Source: Theropithecus gelada (Eukaryota; Chordata; Mammalia; Primates; Cercopithecidae). Taken from it: 64,000 nucleotides of DNA. The stretch's first letter is position 1. Every line of letters starts with the position of its first letter. Of the stretch, positions 1-10,866 are shown one piece after another. Both the position numbers and the translations under genes were made by a program. The stretch covers positions 11,712,040 through 11,776,039 of the forward strand of contig NC_037668.1 of NCBI RefSeq assembly GCF_003255815.1, given 5' to 3'. A model generated the notes under the pieces. That model made no database searches. It was given only the letters and a program-made list of their open reading frames with translations, and was not told the origin of the DNA.

Positions 1-2360
1 CACCATTAATTGAATTAGGGAGTGTTTTCCTCATTGCTTGTTTTTGTCAGGTTTGTTGGAGATCAGATGATCAGGTGTGTGGCCTTATTTCTGGGCTCTC
101 TATTGTACCACCGGACTATGTGCCTGTTTTTGTACCAGTGCCATGCTGTTTTGATTACTGTAGCCCTGTAGTATAGTTTGATATCAGGCAATTTAATGCC
201 TCCAGTTTTGTTCTTTTTGCTTAGGATTGCCTTGGCTATTCAGGCTCTTCTTTGGTTCTTTATACATTTTTAAATAGTTGTTTTTTTGTTCTATAAAGAA
301 TGTCATTGGTCAGTTGATAGGAATAGCGTTGAATCTGTAAATTGCTTTAGGCAGTATGGCCATTTTAATGATCCCATCCATGAGCATGAGATTTTTTTTT
401 CCATTTTTTGTGTCTTCTCTGATTTCTCTGAGCAGTTTTTGTAATTTTCACTGTAGAGATCTTTCACCTCCCTGGTTAGCTGTATTTCTAGGTATTTTAT
501 TCTTTTTGTGGCAGTTATGAATGGGACAATCTTTCTGATTTGGCTCTTGGCTTGGCTGTTGTTGATGTACAGGAATGCTAGTGATTTTTGTGTTTTAATT
601 TTGTATCCTGAAACTTTGCTGAAGTTGTTTATCAGCTGAAGGAGCTTCTGGGCCAAGACTATGGGGGCTTTCTAGATATAAGATCACATCGTCTGCAAAT
701 AGAGATAGTTTGTCTTCTTCTCTTCCTATTTTTATTTCTTCCTCTTTTTATTTCTTCCACTTTTTATTTCTTTCTCTTGCCTGATTTCTCTGGCCAAGAC
801 TTCCAATACTATGTTGAATAGGAGTGGTGAGAGAAGGCATCCTTGTTTTGTGCCAGTTTTCAAGGGGAATGCTTCCAGCCTTTGCCCATTTGGTAAAACG
901 TTGGCTGTGGTTTTGTCATAGATGGCTCTTATTATCTTGAAGTATGTTCCTTTAATACCTAATTTATTGAGAGTTTTTAACATGAAGGGGTTTTGAATTT
1001 TATCAAAAGTCTTTTCTGCATCTGTTGAGATAATCATGTGTTTTTATCTTTAGTTCTGTTTATGTGAGGAATTACATTTATTGATTTGCATATGTTGAAT
1101 CAACCTTGAATCCTGGGGATGAAGCCTACTCGATTGTGGTGGATTAGCTTTTTGATGTGGATTCATTTGCCTACTTGATTGTGGCGGGTTAGCTTTTTGA
1201 TGCTGGATTCATTTGCAAGTATTTTGTTGAGGATTTCTGCATCGATGTTCATTAAGGATATTGGCCTGATGTTTTCTTTTTTTTGTTGTGTTTCCACCAG
1301 GTTTTGGTATCAGGATGATGCTGGCCTCATAGAATGAGTTGGGGAGGAGTCCCTTCTCCTTAATTTTTTGGAATAATTTCTGTAGGAATGGTAACAGCTC
1401 TTCTTTATACATCTGGTAGAATTCAGCTATGAATCCATCAGGTCCTTGGCTTTTTCTTGTTGGTAGGCTATTTATTACTGACTCATTTTTGGAGCTGATT
1501 ATTAGTCTGTTCAGGGAATCAATTTCTTCCTGGTTCAGTCTTGGGAGGGTGTATATGTCCAGGAATTTAATCATCTATTCTAGGTTTTCTAGTTTGTGTG
1601 CATAGTGGTGTTCATAGTAGTTTCTGATGATTATTTTTATTTCTGTGGGGTTAATGGTAACATTTCGTTTGTCATTCCTAATTGTGTTTATTTGGATCTT
1701 CTCTCTTTTCTTCTTTATTAGTCTAGCTAGTGGACTATTTATTTATTTTATCTTTTTTTTTTTTCCAAAAAACCAACTTTTGGATTCACTGATCTTTTAA
1801 ATGGTTTTTCATGCCTCCATTTCCTTCAGTTTAGCCCCTCTCATTTTGGTTATTTCTTGTTTTCTGCTAGCTTTGGGGTTGATTTTTTTCTTGCATCTCT
1901 AATTCTTTCCGTTCTTTCAGTTGTGATGTCAGGTTGTTAATTTGAGAACCTTATAACTTTTTGATATGGGCATTCAGTACTATGAATTTCCCTTTTAACA
2001 CTGCCTTACCTGTGTCACAGAGATTCTGGTATGTTATATCTTTATTTTCATTAGTTTCAAAGAACTTCTTGATTTCTGCCTTAATTTCATTATTTTCCCA
2101 TAAGTCTTTCAGAAATATGTTGTTTAATTTCTATGTAATTTCATATTTACCCAAAAGTCATTCAAGAACATGTTGTTTAATTTCCATGCAATTTCATGGT
2201 TTTGAGCCATTTTCTTGGTCTTGACTTCTATTTTTTATTGTGTCATGGCCTGAGAATGTGTTTGGTTTGATTTTTGTTCTTTTGCATTTGCAGAGGATTA
2301 TTTTATGTCCAATTATGTGGTTAGTTTTAGAGTATGCGCCATATAGTGGTGAGAAAAATG
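1..2360 (-). mobile_element. L1 retrotransposon fragment (ORF2, antisense, 5'-truncated)
   Basis: Translating the minus strand gives broken pieces of LINE-1 ORF2 in order from right to left. Endonuclease-domain sequence lies near 2200-2390, the fingers region of the reverse transcriptase near 1200-1570, the palm-entry segment (DAEKTFDKIQ, then GTKQGCLLSPLLFN) near 800-1040, and the post-palm segment near 300-650. Several frameshifts and stops separate them, so it cannot be active. The element runs off the left edge of the window and seems to be 5'-truncated near 2360. It sits in what corresponds to intron 3 of the damaged HSD3B copy and has no counterpart in the second copy around 38.2 kb, so it postdates or distinguishes the duplication. 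The subfamily is not resolved; the look is primate L1 older than the youngest L1PA. Confidence 0.93.
1125..1215. repeat. Two-unit 45/46-bp tandem duplication inside the L1 fragment
   Basis: Two adjacent units begin CCTACTCGATTGTGG (1125-1169) and CCTACTTGATTGTGG (1170-1215), and both end in ATTCATTTG. The second unit carries one extra base. An L1 ORF2 normally has this sequence once, so this is a local duplication that also breaks the ORF2 frame. Confidence 0.85.
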
Positions 2361-2685
2361 TATCTTTTCTTTTTTTTTGTTTCAATATTTTATTCAAGTT
2401 TTTTTTTAAGTGATGTTAATTACAGCATTTCAAGGGGAGGATCTAATTCCACACAAAATGGAAGACTCTAAAATGTACCCATTAAACTGCTAAAAGACAA
2501 ATTGAGTGGTGAGAATACAACAGAAGCCCAATTTAGATTCTGAGTGTTGTCACCATGTGATGGCAATCACACAGACAATTCCAAGCTTATAGCTGGAACT
2601 CCTGGAAGCTATTTCATATTCTGGTGCCAGGGCAAAAATTACAACACAAGAAGGAATAAGTCCTGAATTATTGGCTTCATCACAT
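2361..2685. other. Unassigned insert with T-rich left edge, unique to copy A
   Basis: The stretch between the L1 fragment and the start of homology with the second copy (about 2685, matching about 38260) has no counterpart there. Its left edge contains T-runs at about 2371-2380 and 2400-2408. On the minus strand an AATAAA-type signal lies between them. That is the layout of a short 3' piece of a processed transcript inserted on the minus strand. I do not recognise the transcript and no reading frame is conserved. Confidence 0.35.
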
Positions 2686-4001
2686 TCCTTAAATATTGGG
2701 TGGTTTTTGCAAATTGTGGCTTTCCAATCTACTTTAAACCTACAGACACATTGGCTTAAGATATATTGTCATGTAGTCTCAGCCTCTGATTCCCAGAGCC
2801 CAGTCTCTTCAGGACCATAGCACCCCACTGCTGGTCTGGCCCTCCACATTCAGTCTACTCTGATGCCTTTTCTAATGCAACTAATTGCTTTTGAGTCTCC
2901 AGCACCATCTCAAAAAAAATAAAAAATAAAAAATAAAAAAACCTTTTCAGTTTCTAGTTACCCATAACCTGTAAGTCTCCCCTACAGTGCAAGGAGTGTG
3001 CTAAGAAAACTAGTTTTTCATTTTAATTCTTACTCTTCACAGCTCCCAACAACAGGGGATGTGAAATGACAGGGGAAGTGTTAGAGGCATCTGTTTCCTA
3101 AAACCATTATCACTCGCAGGCTTAGAGAATACTTCGCAATGTTGGTCATTTACCACTTGAAGGTAAACTAACTCCACATTTTCTCTGCCACTAGATTAAT
3201 TTTTGAAAAGATGAGACTGTCTCTCCAGAAACTCAAATTGCACAGAGACTGTAAAAGGAGCCAAGAGTACAAAAATAAGCAAATAAAAATGATCTTTTGC
3301 CCAGGATTTTTATTCCTTCTTCAAGGGAAGATGCTCTGGATACCTCCATGAGCTTTGCTTTCACACAGCTCAGGGGAGGCTGCAAGGTCCTCCCCATGCA
3401 GGTGTTACCAGCAGAGGGCACACTCCCCCCCACCCCCATCCCCGCCCCCCTTCCTCCACCAGGCTCCACAGGAAACGCCAGTGCAGGGTTTGGAATACTA
3501 AGTAGAAGGAAGGCTTATCACCATCACCCCCTCTTTACATAACTGGGTACATGGAGTCACAACCAGAATTGGAAGCAGCTTGCCGGGAGAACACACAATC
3601 AGGAAAAGTGTGTGGGTATCCAGAAGCTCCCCAAACCCACTATTTGCTCAGTGACTCTAGGGATTTAGTTTTACTAGTCAAAGTTTTATTAGTCTTCAAT
3701 AAAAAAAGAAAAAGTTTTATTAGTCTTTAACAAAATGAGAAAAATACCAGCAATTGCATGTATATATTTGAGTGTGTATTGCCTATATACAACTGTGAAT
3801 GTCTGTGTGTGATGTGAATTCTTCCACTGCCCTTTTGTGCCTAAGGACTGGGACTGTCCATATTCTCAGAGTATAGTTTCCTGATTTTTTAGTTTTAAAT
3901 ACTCTGTCTTTAATGTTATCAATGAAAAAATCATAATTTTGCAATATTCTTACTTGTCAAAATATAAAGTGATAACTCTAGGTTCCTCTCCAAAATTAAA
4001 G

Positions 4002-4035
<34 letters not shown>

Positions 4036-4293
4036 CACAAAACCTAAAAGTCTAGAAATTCCTCCTGTCTAGAGCCCAAATCTTCATTTCTTTTTATTTT
4101 TATGTTTTTCCTATGGCTGTAGCATGGCCCCAATCTCAGTCAGAGCCACAGAAGAATACAACACTCGGTGGTAACCCGAGTGTGTTACAACCACTGCACT
4201 TGGGAGTGGAGAATGGGGCACATGGATCTGTGCATGTGGCTGCGGCCCCATGGGGATATTTCCTGACACTGACAGCATACTCTTCATGGGCAG
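2686..4293 (+). other. Remnant of HSD3B intron 3, copy A
   Basis: This segment aligns by eye with 38260-39775 in the second copy, ending at the exon 4 acceptor (CAG at 4291-4293). It holds an A-rich run at about 2911-2941, which corresponds to the longer A-rich run at 38486-38522, and the CA repeat at 4005-4032. Reading frames here are short, overlap on both strands and are not preserved as protein between the two copies, so I call no gene. Confidence 0.75.
4005..4032. repeat. (CA)n microsatellite, about 14 units
   Basis: A perfect alternating AC run. The equivalent place in copy B (about 39533-39544) has only about six units, so the repeat changed length after the duplication. Confidence 0.95.
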
Positions 4294-5375
4294 GTACCCA
4301 ACTTCTGTTGGGAACCTGTGTCCAAGCTAGTATGCCAGGTTTCATCCACACCAGCATCATAGAGGTAGCCAGGCCCAACTTCTACAATGAGATCATCCAG
4401 AATGGCCACAAATAAGAGCCTTTGGAAAACATATGGTCTGCTCCATACACATAGAGCAAAAAGCTTGCTGAGGAGGCTGTGCTGACAGCTAATGGGTGAA
4501 CACTGAAAAATAGCGGTATCTTGTACATTTGTGCCTTAAGACCCATGTATATCTATGAGGAAAGAAGCCCAATCCTTTTTGCCACTACAAATGAGGCCCC
4601 ATTACAATGGGATCCTGTCAAGTGTCAGCAAGTTATCCACAGTCAACACAGTCTATGTTGGCAACGTGGCCCGGGCCCACATTCTGGTCTTGTGGGCCCT
4701 ACAGGACCCCAAGAAGGCCCCAAGAATACGAGGTCAGTTCCACTACATCTCAGATGACACGCCTCACCAAAGCTATGATAACCTTAGTTACACCCTGAGC
4801 AAAGAGAGAGGCCTCTGCCTTGATTCCAGATGGAGCCTTCCTTTAGCCCTGATAGGCTGCATTGGCTTCCTGCTGGAAATAGTGAGCTTCCTGCTCAGGC
4901 CAATTTATACCTTGTGGACCGGCACAAGAAGACCCTGAAGTCCAAGACTCAGTGATTTAAGGATGACAGAGACGTGCATGTGGGTGTTGTTAGGAGATGT
5001 CATCAAGCTCCACCCTCCTGGCTTCATACAGAAGGTAACAAGTGCACAAGCCCAGGTCCTGCCTCCTCCCTTTCACACAATGGCCAACTTATTGTCTTCC
5101 TTGTGTCATCAAAACCTGTGCAGTCACTGGCCCAACCAGAAGCTTTCTGTGCTAACCATATACCAAAGAACAGACAATGTGATTTGCTGTTACCGAATAT
5201 CAGTGGCTAATTCTGAACAATTTGGGGTCTCTTTTAACTTGAGGATCTCTTTTGACTACCAGAGCTCCATTTCCCCTCTTAAATGAGAAAGCATTTCTTT
5301 TTTTTAATCTCCCATTTCTTCACACAGTTCAATGAAAAGAGCAATAAATGCTTTAATGCTTAACCTGGAGGGAGG
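4294..5375 (+). pseudogene. HSD3BP: HSD3B pseudogene, exon 4 remnant (copy A)
   Basis: This matches the last coding exon and 3' UTR of 3beta-hydroxysteroid dehydrogenase/Delta5-4 isomerase (HSD3B1/HSD3B2 family), the enzyme that turns Delta5-3beta-hydroxysteroids into Delta4-ketosteroids. The acceptor CAG precedes 4294, and the coding match runs from codon 104 to a TGA at 4953-4955. Damage is heavy. There are stops at 4413 (Glu144), 4452 (His157, inside the catalytic Tyr155-x3-Lys159 motif) and 4497 (Trp172). A 2-base deletion lies near 4593. About 148 bases present in copy B are missing at 4911-4913, with CCT microhomology at the junction. The recognisable family segment SDDTPHQSYDNLSYTLSKE survives near 4755-4806. 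Exons 1-3 are not in the window, as the upstream side is L1. The family is certain; which numbered HSD3BP this is cannot be told. Confidence 0.95.
5343..5348 (+). promoter_or_regulatory. Polyadenylation signal AATAAA of HSD3B copy A
   Basis: The hexamer lies about 390 bases after the stop, in a 3' UTR shared with copy B (40972-40977), so it is an inherited ancestral HSD3B signal. Confidence 0.7.
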
Positions 5376-5549
5376 CGTGGCTTCTGTTAATATATACTTT
5401 CCTCCTTTCCCTTTCATTTCCAGATATCACCATCTCCAATTTAGAAGAGTACCATGAAACCAGGATTTAGGGGTGGGCAGAGTAGTGGGAGGGTCAGGAA
5501 GGGTGGATGAAGGGTGGATGAAGGTCAGGAAGGGTGGATAAGCTCTAGT

Positions 5550-5760
5550 ATGTTTCAGGCATCTACAACCTGACCTACATATGACATATATTACCTCACT
5601 TAATACTCATCAGAAACCTCTGATGTGAGGTGACTATTTCCATTTCATCGGGAGGAAACTTGTTCATGGTCACACTAAGTGATTAGTGACTAGACCTGCT
5701 ACCAGGGAGTCAGCGTTGAAAGTCCTTATCTTTCCACTGAAACACTCAGCCTGAATTTGC
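5550..5760 (+). mobile_element. MIR SINE remnant (copy A)
   Basis: The sequence resembles the tRNA-derived mammalian-wide interspersed repeat: a 'gaggaaac' core followed by a segment related to 'ggtcacacagctagtaagtg'. The same element is at about 41150-41350 in copy B, so it predates the duplication. Confidence 0.7.
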
Positions 5761-8700
5761 CTTGTCAGTGGCACAGCAGAGCACTGGAGCATGGGGTGCC
5801 GTTCCTTGAGAGAGCCCCAACTCCCTTGGGTTACCTCCTTCTTGCCCTATTCCATGCAGGGGACTCCCTAGAACCCAAGAGAATCCCTGAGGGGCACCTG
5901 AAAAGGTTTGCATGCCTTACCAAATGGCCCTGAGCAGGGGAGAGAAAAGCAAAAATGCATTTAGCCTCCAGCAGCTTCAGTGCCAATTTCCTAGAAGGTC
6001 TGTAGAACACACCTGGGTATGTGTGTGCTGGTCATTCTGGTTATTCATAACCCTGCATTTCACCCTTTCAAATCACACAATGAAGCCACACCATGGGTTC
6101 CTGGGCAAATAAAGAGAACGAGGGTGAGCTTCCCAGAAAATTTATCTCCTACTCAGCTCAAAAAGTAGAAATCTGCTATCCCACATCCCCAGATTTAACT
6201 GCCTCTCCCTCCTTTTTTATCCATCTTTCCATTAAATCACATCCTTTCTTCCTTTATTCTTCCATCTCCTTAGCTTCTCCTTCCCTACATCTCCCCTTTT
6301 ATCACTGGTCCCCACATTCCTCTCAATTTCCCTGAGGAGGGGAGGCCAACAAAGACAAGTTTGGGGACTTCAGTGATGACATAGTCATTAACCAATCAAA
6401 GAAGCAACGGTCGAAAGAAACACTTTCAGGGGGATTAGGGACAGAGTTTACCTGAAGTGGGTGCAGAGGTTGCTGTGGGTCCAGAGTGTGGGAAGGGAAG
6501 CTGTCTGCCTCTGGACCTGGCTGTATATCACAGCCACGATAAGGGTTACACTCAACATCAAGATGGCTTCTTTCTTACACAGAAAATTTATGAATGGTTA
6601 ATCAGTTGAATTTGATTACCACAACGGAGACAGTTTCAAAGTTCATTCTGAACGGAAAAAGGGAAAACATTCTGGCCCAGATGAAAAGGCTTCTGCCACC
6701 TCAAAACACCAAGGGACAGATGACCAGCACCAGCATCAGGGTGGAATTGCACGAGGCCAGTGGGGTAGAGTGAAAAATGGAACATCCCTCCTGCCCCATC
6801 CACTGAACAAAATGCAAGAGCCAGCACCTGTCCTGCTCTTGTAAGGCATGCCCACCATCCATATGTTTATGACAAATAGCATGGGAAGGATAGGAGGGTG
6901 GTGGAATCCGGGACAAGAGCCTTTCCCCTTGGTTTTTCAGTCGAGTGAAACCCCACTCTTATTGACCAACGAGGGCAATGTTCAAAGAGAAGTGATGGGA
7001 AAGATTATACCTCCAATGGGCAGTGAGCGGTGATCACAGAAAGAGAGGAATAAATTGGATGGGCCAGCAGTCTCAACTGGAAAAGCACAAAGGACTCGGA
7101 GTGTTGCCTCCAACAAAATGCGCCATCCCTTCTCACAACTGAGGGTGCCAGGCAGGCAGACCTCCTGCACCAAGCAAGCCTCGCTGTACCTCACGCAATG
7201 CACCACACGGGGGCAGCAAGTCTCGGAGGGAAGAGCAAGGAAGCCTGACCCAGTGGGGATTTTTGCATCCCTTTCCTCCACCTAGGTGGCTCTGCAGGGT
7301 ACCTGTCAAAGGAATGAATGAAAACACAGGCAATTGCTCAGTCATCGGCTTAACGGCTAGGTGTATATGAGTATAGAGAATGGAGCTGAGCTGAAGTCAC
7401 TGGGAAAAGCCACAGGAACCAGTGGGGCTTGAATGAGGCCTTGAATTCCTCTGTCCAGGCAGGGGGCACAGCCTGGGCAGTGGTGCAAAGAAAGACGAGG
7501 GGCATGAGGAGGTCCCCTGCCTGCTAGGAAACGTGTATGGACAGCAGATGAGGAACTCAGGTGCCAGACTCAGGTTTTCACCACCTGACAGCCAGGCTCT
7601 GAGGGCCAGGATGGGGCTGGGAACCCGTGATGGCCTGCTGAGAACTGGCAGGAAAGCAGCCAGAGGCCAACTCTTACGTGAAATCTCTTGATTTCTAAAT
7701 ATCAGCGACTAACTCTAAATTTTAAGAAACAGCTCAAAGAGCTGCTCCAAGAGAGGAATGCGTGGGCTAGTATTCAAAATATATGTGTAATATTTTATTT
7801 CTTAAAACGTAGGTGGTGAGGTGTCAGCAGCAAATCTGTTCGTTCTTGGTGATAAGTCCCAAATATACATTATTATATCATATTGTCAGCTTTTCTGTAT
7901 ATTTAACATAGATAATAATTTTTTAATAAATTAAATTTGGTGGGGAAAAAATCATGCAAACTAACAAAACACATTCACAGGCTGGACCCAGGACCCAGGA
8001 TTAAGACCTCCAGTTTTCCATTTCTGCTCCCAATCTAGTGGTCCAGTGGGGGAGATAAAATACAAGATATGTTAGGTGCTGTGCACAGTAAATGTGCAGA
8101 GTGCCATAGAAAGGAAAGTGCTTCTGAAGGATCCATTCCCACAGGGGATTCACGGGGTCCTTGCCTTTCGGCTGGATATCAAAAGATGGGTAGGATTTCA
8201 ACAGACAGGAATGCAAGTGAAAGTATTCCAGGAGGAGGCAATGCAGTCTGCAAAGACCCAAGTGAGAAAGGGATCAATTTTGGGCAACAATGAGACCAGA
8301 CCCGAAAGCCCAAGGCCAGGGGAGAAGTGGAAGATACACCTGGAAAAAAATGATGGGCACAGGCAGGATCACCTGGGGTCACCCCTGGAGACACCCTGTC
8401 TGCTGCCTTCATTGCCCTCAGAGTAGGAATTCCGTGCCCCATCCCTCCTAAAGACGACTTGACATTCAATTACTTCACACATACAGCATGCCTCATGTTC
8501 TCTCAAAAATTGGACTCTACGGGAAAAAAAAAGTCTCCTATAGCTATGAATATTGATGGTGATGCAAAAAGCTGCGACATCATTCACTATGCAATGGGAA
8601 TTGTTCAGCTGTCCCTGGAAGATTACCTTGGCAGCATTTTGTAGGAGGGACTGAAAGAGATGAACAGGATATTTCAAAAATCTAGGTAAGAAATGAAGGC

Positions 8701-10047
8701 CTGATTTATGTGTTGGTAACAAAACGGAAGACAGGGGCAACTGAGGAAGGCCTGAGGCAGAATGGCTGCTAGTTTAGATAGCACTGGGTGTGGGCACAGA
8801 ATTCCCATGCACCCACATTTTCAAGCCGGACACCTGGATGGCAGCCCCAGACTCCTTCCACCTGTCATTCAGCACTACCAACTTTACCTCCACAACGCCT
8901 CTTGCATGTGTCCTCTTCCTCCCAGGCAACATCATTCTGACTTTTACTCCCCACAGGCCTCCCTGTCTTGGAGAGTCACCCATGAAACCGATCCTCAGCA
9001 GTGTTGCCAGAGTGCTCTCCAAACTAGTCTCACCATGTCACTCCCTTCCTTAAAACCAACCACTGAGGGAGCCCCTGGACTGTCAGGATGAGCCTGAGAG
9101 CCTTAGCATAACATAGAGGGCCTCTGAAGCCCTGGACCCTGCCTGACTCTCCAGACTAATTCTCACCAATCCCTGCCCTATCCCCAGATTCTCCTGCTTC
9201 GTGCCTCAACAATTTTCCAAACTCAGTGCTTCTGGCATGCAGCATGCTTTTACATCCACCCAGGCCGGTGCATGGTTTTCCTTCTGCTTAAAGGGTGCCC
9301 AGCTCTCCTGCCAGCACATCCTTCCCAGCTCCTTATTTACTATCCAATATGTCTCATTTTACAGCCTCTGTGTCTTGTGCATATCGAGTTGCACTCTCAC
9401 TAGTTTTTCATTTATATATCCTATTCCGCAGCCCTACACTGCCATGTCCTGAGGACAGTAACTCACCATGTCATCTGTCTGTCCCCAGTGACGGACACAA
9501 AATAGACACATGGGCTGATGGAGGGATTGATGGATGGATGGATGGAAGGATGAAACACAAGCAAACTCAACTGTTACAATGGAGAGAGGAGGGGATAGAG
9601 TGTCAGGGAGTTGAATGCTTTGAATGACATAGTAAGAAAGAATTCACAGACGACTTTTCAAAGTGTCCATGAACCTGAAGAAGCTAGACCATCATAAAGA
9701 GATCCAGGAGAAACAGAAGGCGCATGGAGGGTATGCGGCTGAGAATGAACTCATTTGTGTGGTATGAAGAGTGAGTGGGGTTGTGAGAGGCCTACCAGCA
9801 GGGAAAGGGAAAGGCTGATGAAAGCGAAGCCAGCTGCCAAGGTTATAAAGGGACTGGGAATTAGATCCAAAACCTGAAACGGTGCAAGGCCCAGAGCATA
9901 TTTATACTATAAAACAAAGAAAATCTGTCTTAAAAATTAAATTCAGAAGAGAATCTCCCACTCTTAGGCAACTCAGGTGAGGATCACTCAACATCTCCGG
10001 CTACACGTTCTTCTTGAGACATCAAGAGACTCTGGTGGCAATTTGGA

Positions 10048-10102
10048 GGGAGTTTTTTGGGTTTTTTTGTTTTGTTTTTGTTTTGTTTTGTTTTGTTTTT
10101 TT
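10048..10102. repeat. (TTTTG)n simple repeat, copy A only
   Basis: T-rich runs separated by single G bases. Copy B at about 51930-51950 has the flanking sequence but not this run, so it is an expansion in A or a loss in B. Confidence 0.85.
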
Positions 10103-10751
10103 ATCATGGCCCAAGATGCCACCCAAGGCTAATGAGCCGGGAATGGAGTCGGTGATCTGAGGCATGAAGGAGGTTCATTATGAGGAAGTGAAGGGGCAAG
10201 GCTAGATGAACAGAAGAAAGTGGATTGGCCACTGTGTCCCCAAAAGCAGGGGTCAGTGGGGTCAGTTGCAGACTCCAAAACAGTCAGTAATCTGTTCTGG
10301 AAACCTGAAGCTCCCTATTGAACTGCGCAATCTTTCCTCAAGAAATGGAAGAACCAGCACTAGCGAAGTCAGTCCTTCTTCCTAAACAGATACTGGCGAC
10401 AGAGGGGTGGGCATGAGGTGGGCTGTGGGACTACTGTCAACCTAGCATGAGCCCTGGCCACTGAGGTAGGAATACCCTTCTCATGAGCCCGGCCCTAACT
10501 CCTTCCTACATCAGCTGGAGTGTCTCGAGTCCCTGGTGTAGCTCTGAGCAGGGCAGTTCTATGGGCACATGGCGTGTGTCAATACACAGGCCCTGTGCTT
10601 GGCTTAAGGGGCTGCCATGGGACCCTATATTTTGGTTGCAAAACACCTATTGCCTGACCTATGGTGGGTAAATGGAAAAGGCTCCCTGGTTCCTCCAGAG
10701 CAGATCAATGTCTTTGTGGAGTTTGGATGTTAGAGCTAAAGAAAGCTCCAT

Positions 10752-10866
10752 CAGGCATGGTGGGACACACCTGTAGTCCCAGCTACTAGGAGACTGAGGC
10801 AGGAGGATCACTTGAATCCAGGAGCTCAAGGCCAGACAAGACCTCATCTCTAAAATTTTTTAATAA
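10752..10866 (+). mobile_element. Alu-related monomer/fragment (copy A)
   Basis: It contains the Alu phrases GGTGGGACACACCTGTAGTC and CCCAGCTACTAGGAGACTGA, followed by GGAGGATCACTTGAATCCAGG and an A/T-rich end. The divergence and single-arm length suggest an old Alu or FLAM. The counterpart in copy B is 52657-52770. Confidence 0.8.

Larger units (their letters stand above)
5376..10740. other. Gene-free duplicated DNA downstream of HSD3B copy A
   Basis: I see no gene here. The stretch matches 41000-52650 of copy B after removal of the L1PA and Alu found only in B. A MIR-like SINE lies about 5550-5760: its body resembles the MIR core, with a GAGGTGACTATTTCCATTTCAT-type segment followed by GGAGGAAAC. 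A short GGAT-type run lies near 9528-9552 and a TTTTG run near 10048-10102. At 6772-6785 the sequence GAAAAATGGAACAT is the unoccupied target site of the L1PA in copy B. About 250 bases at 7609-7858 are absent from copy B. Short open frames overlap on both strands and are not conserved. Confidence 0.7.
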
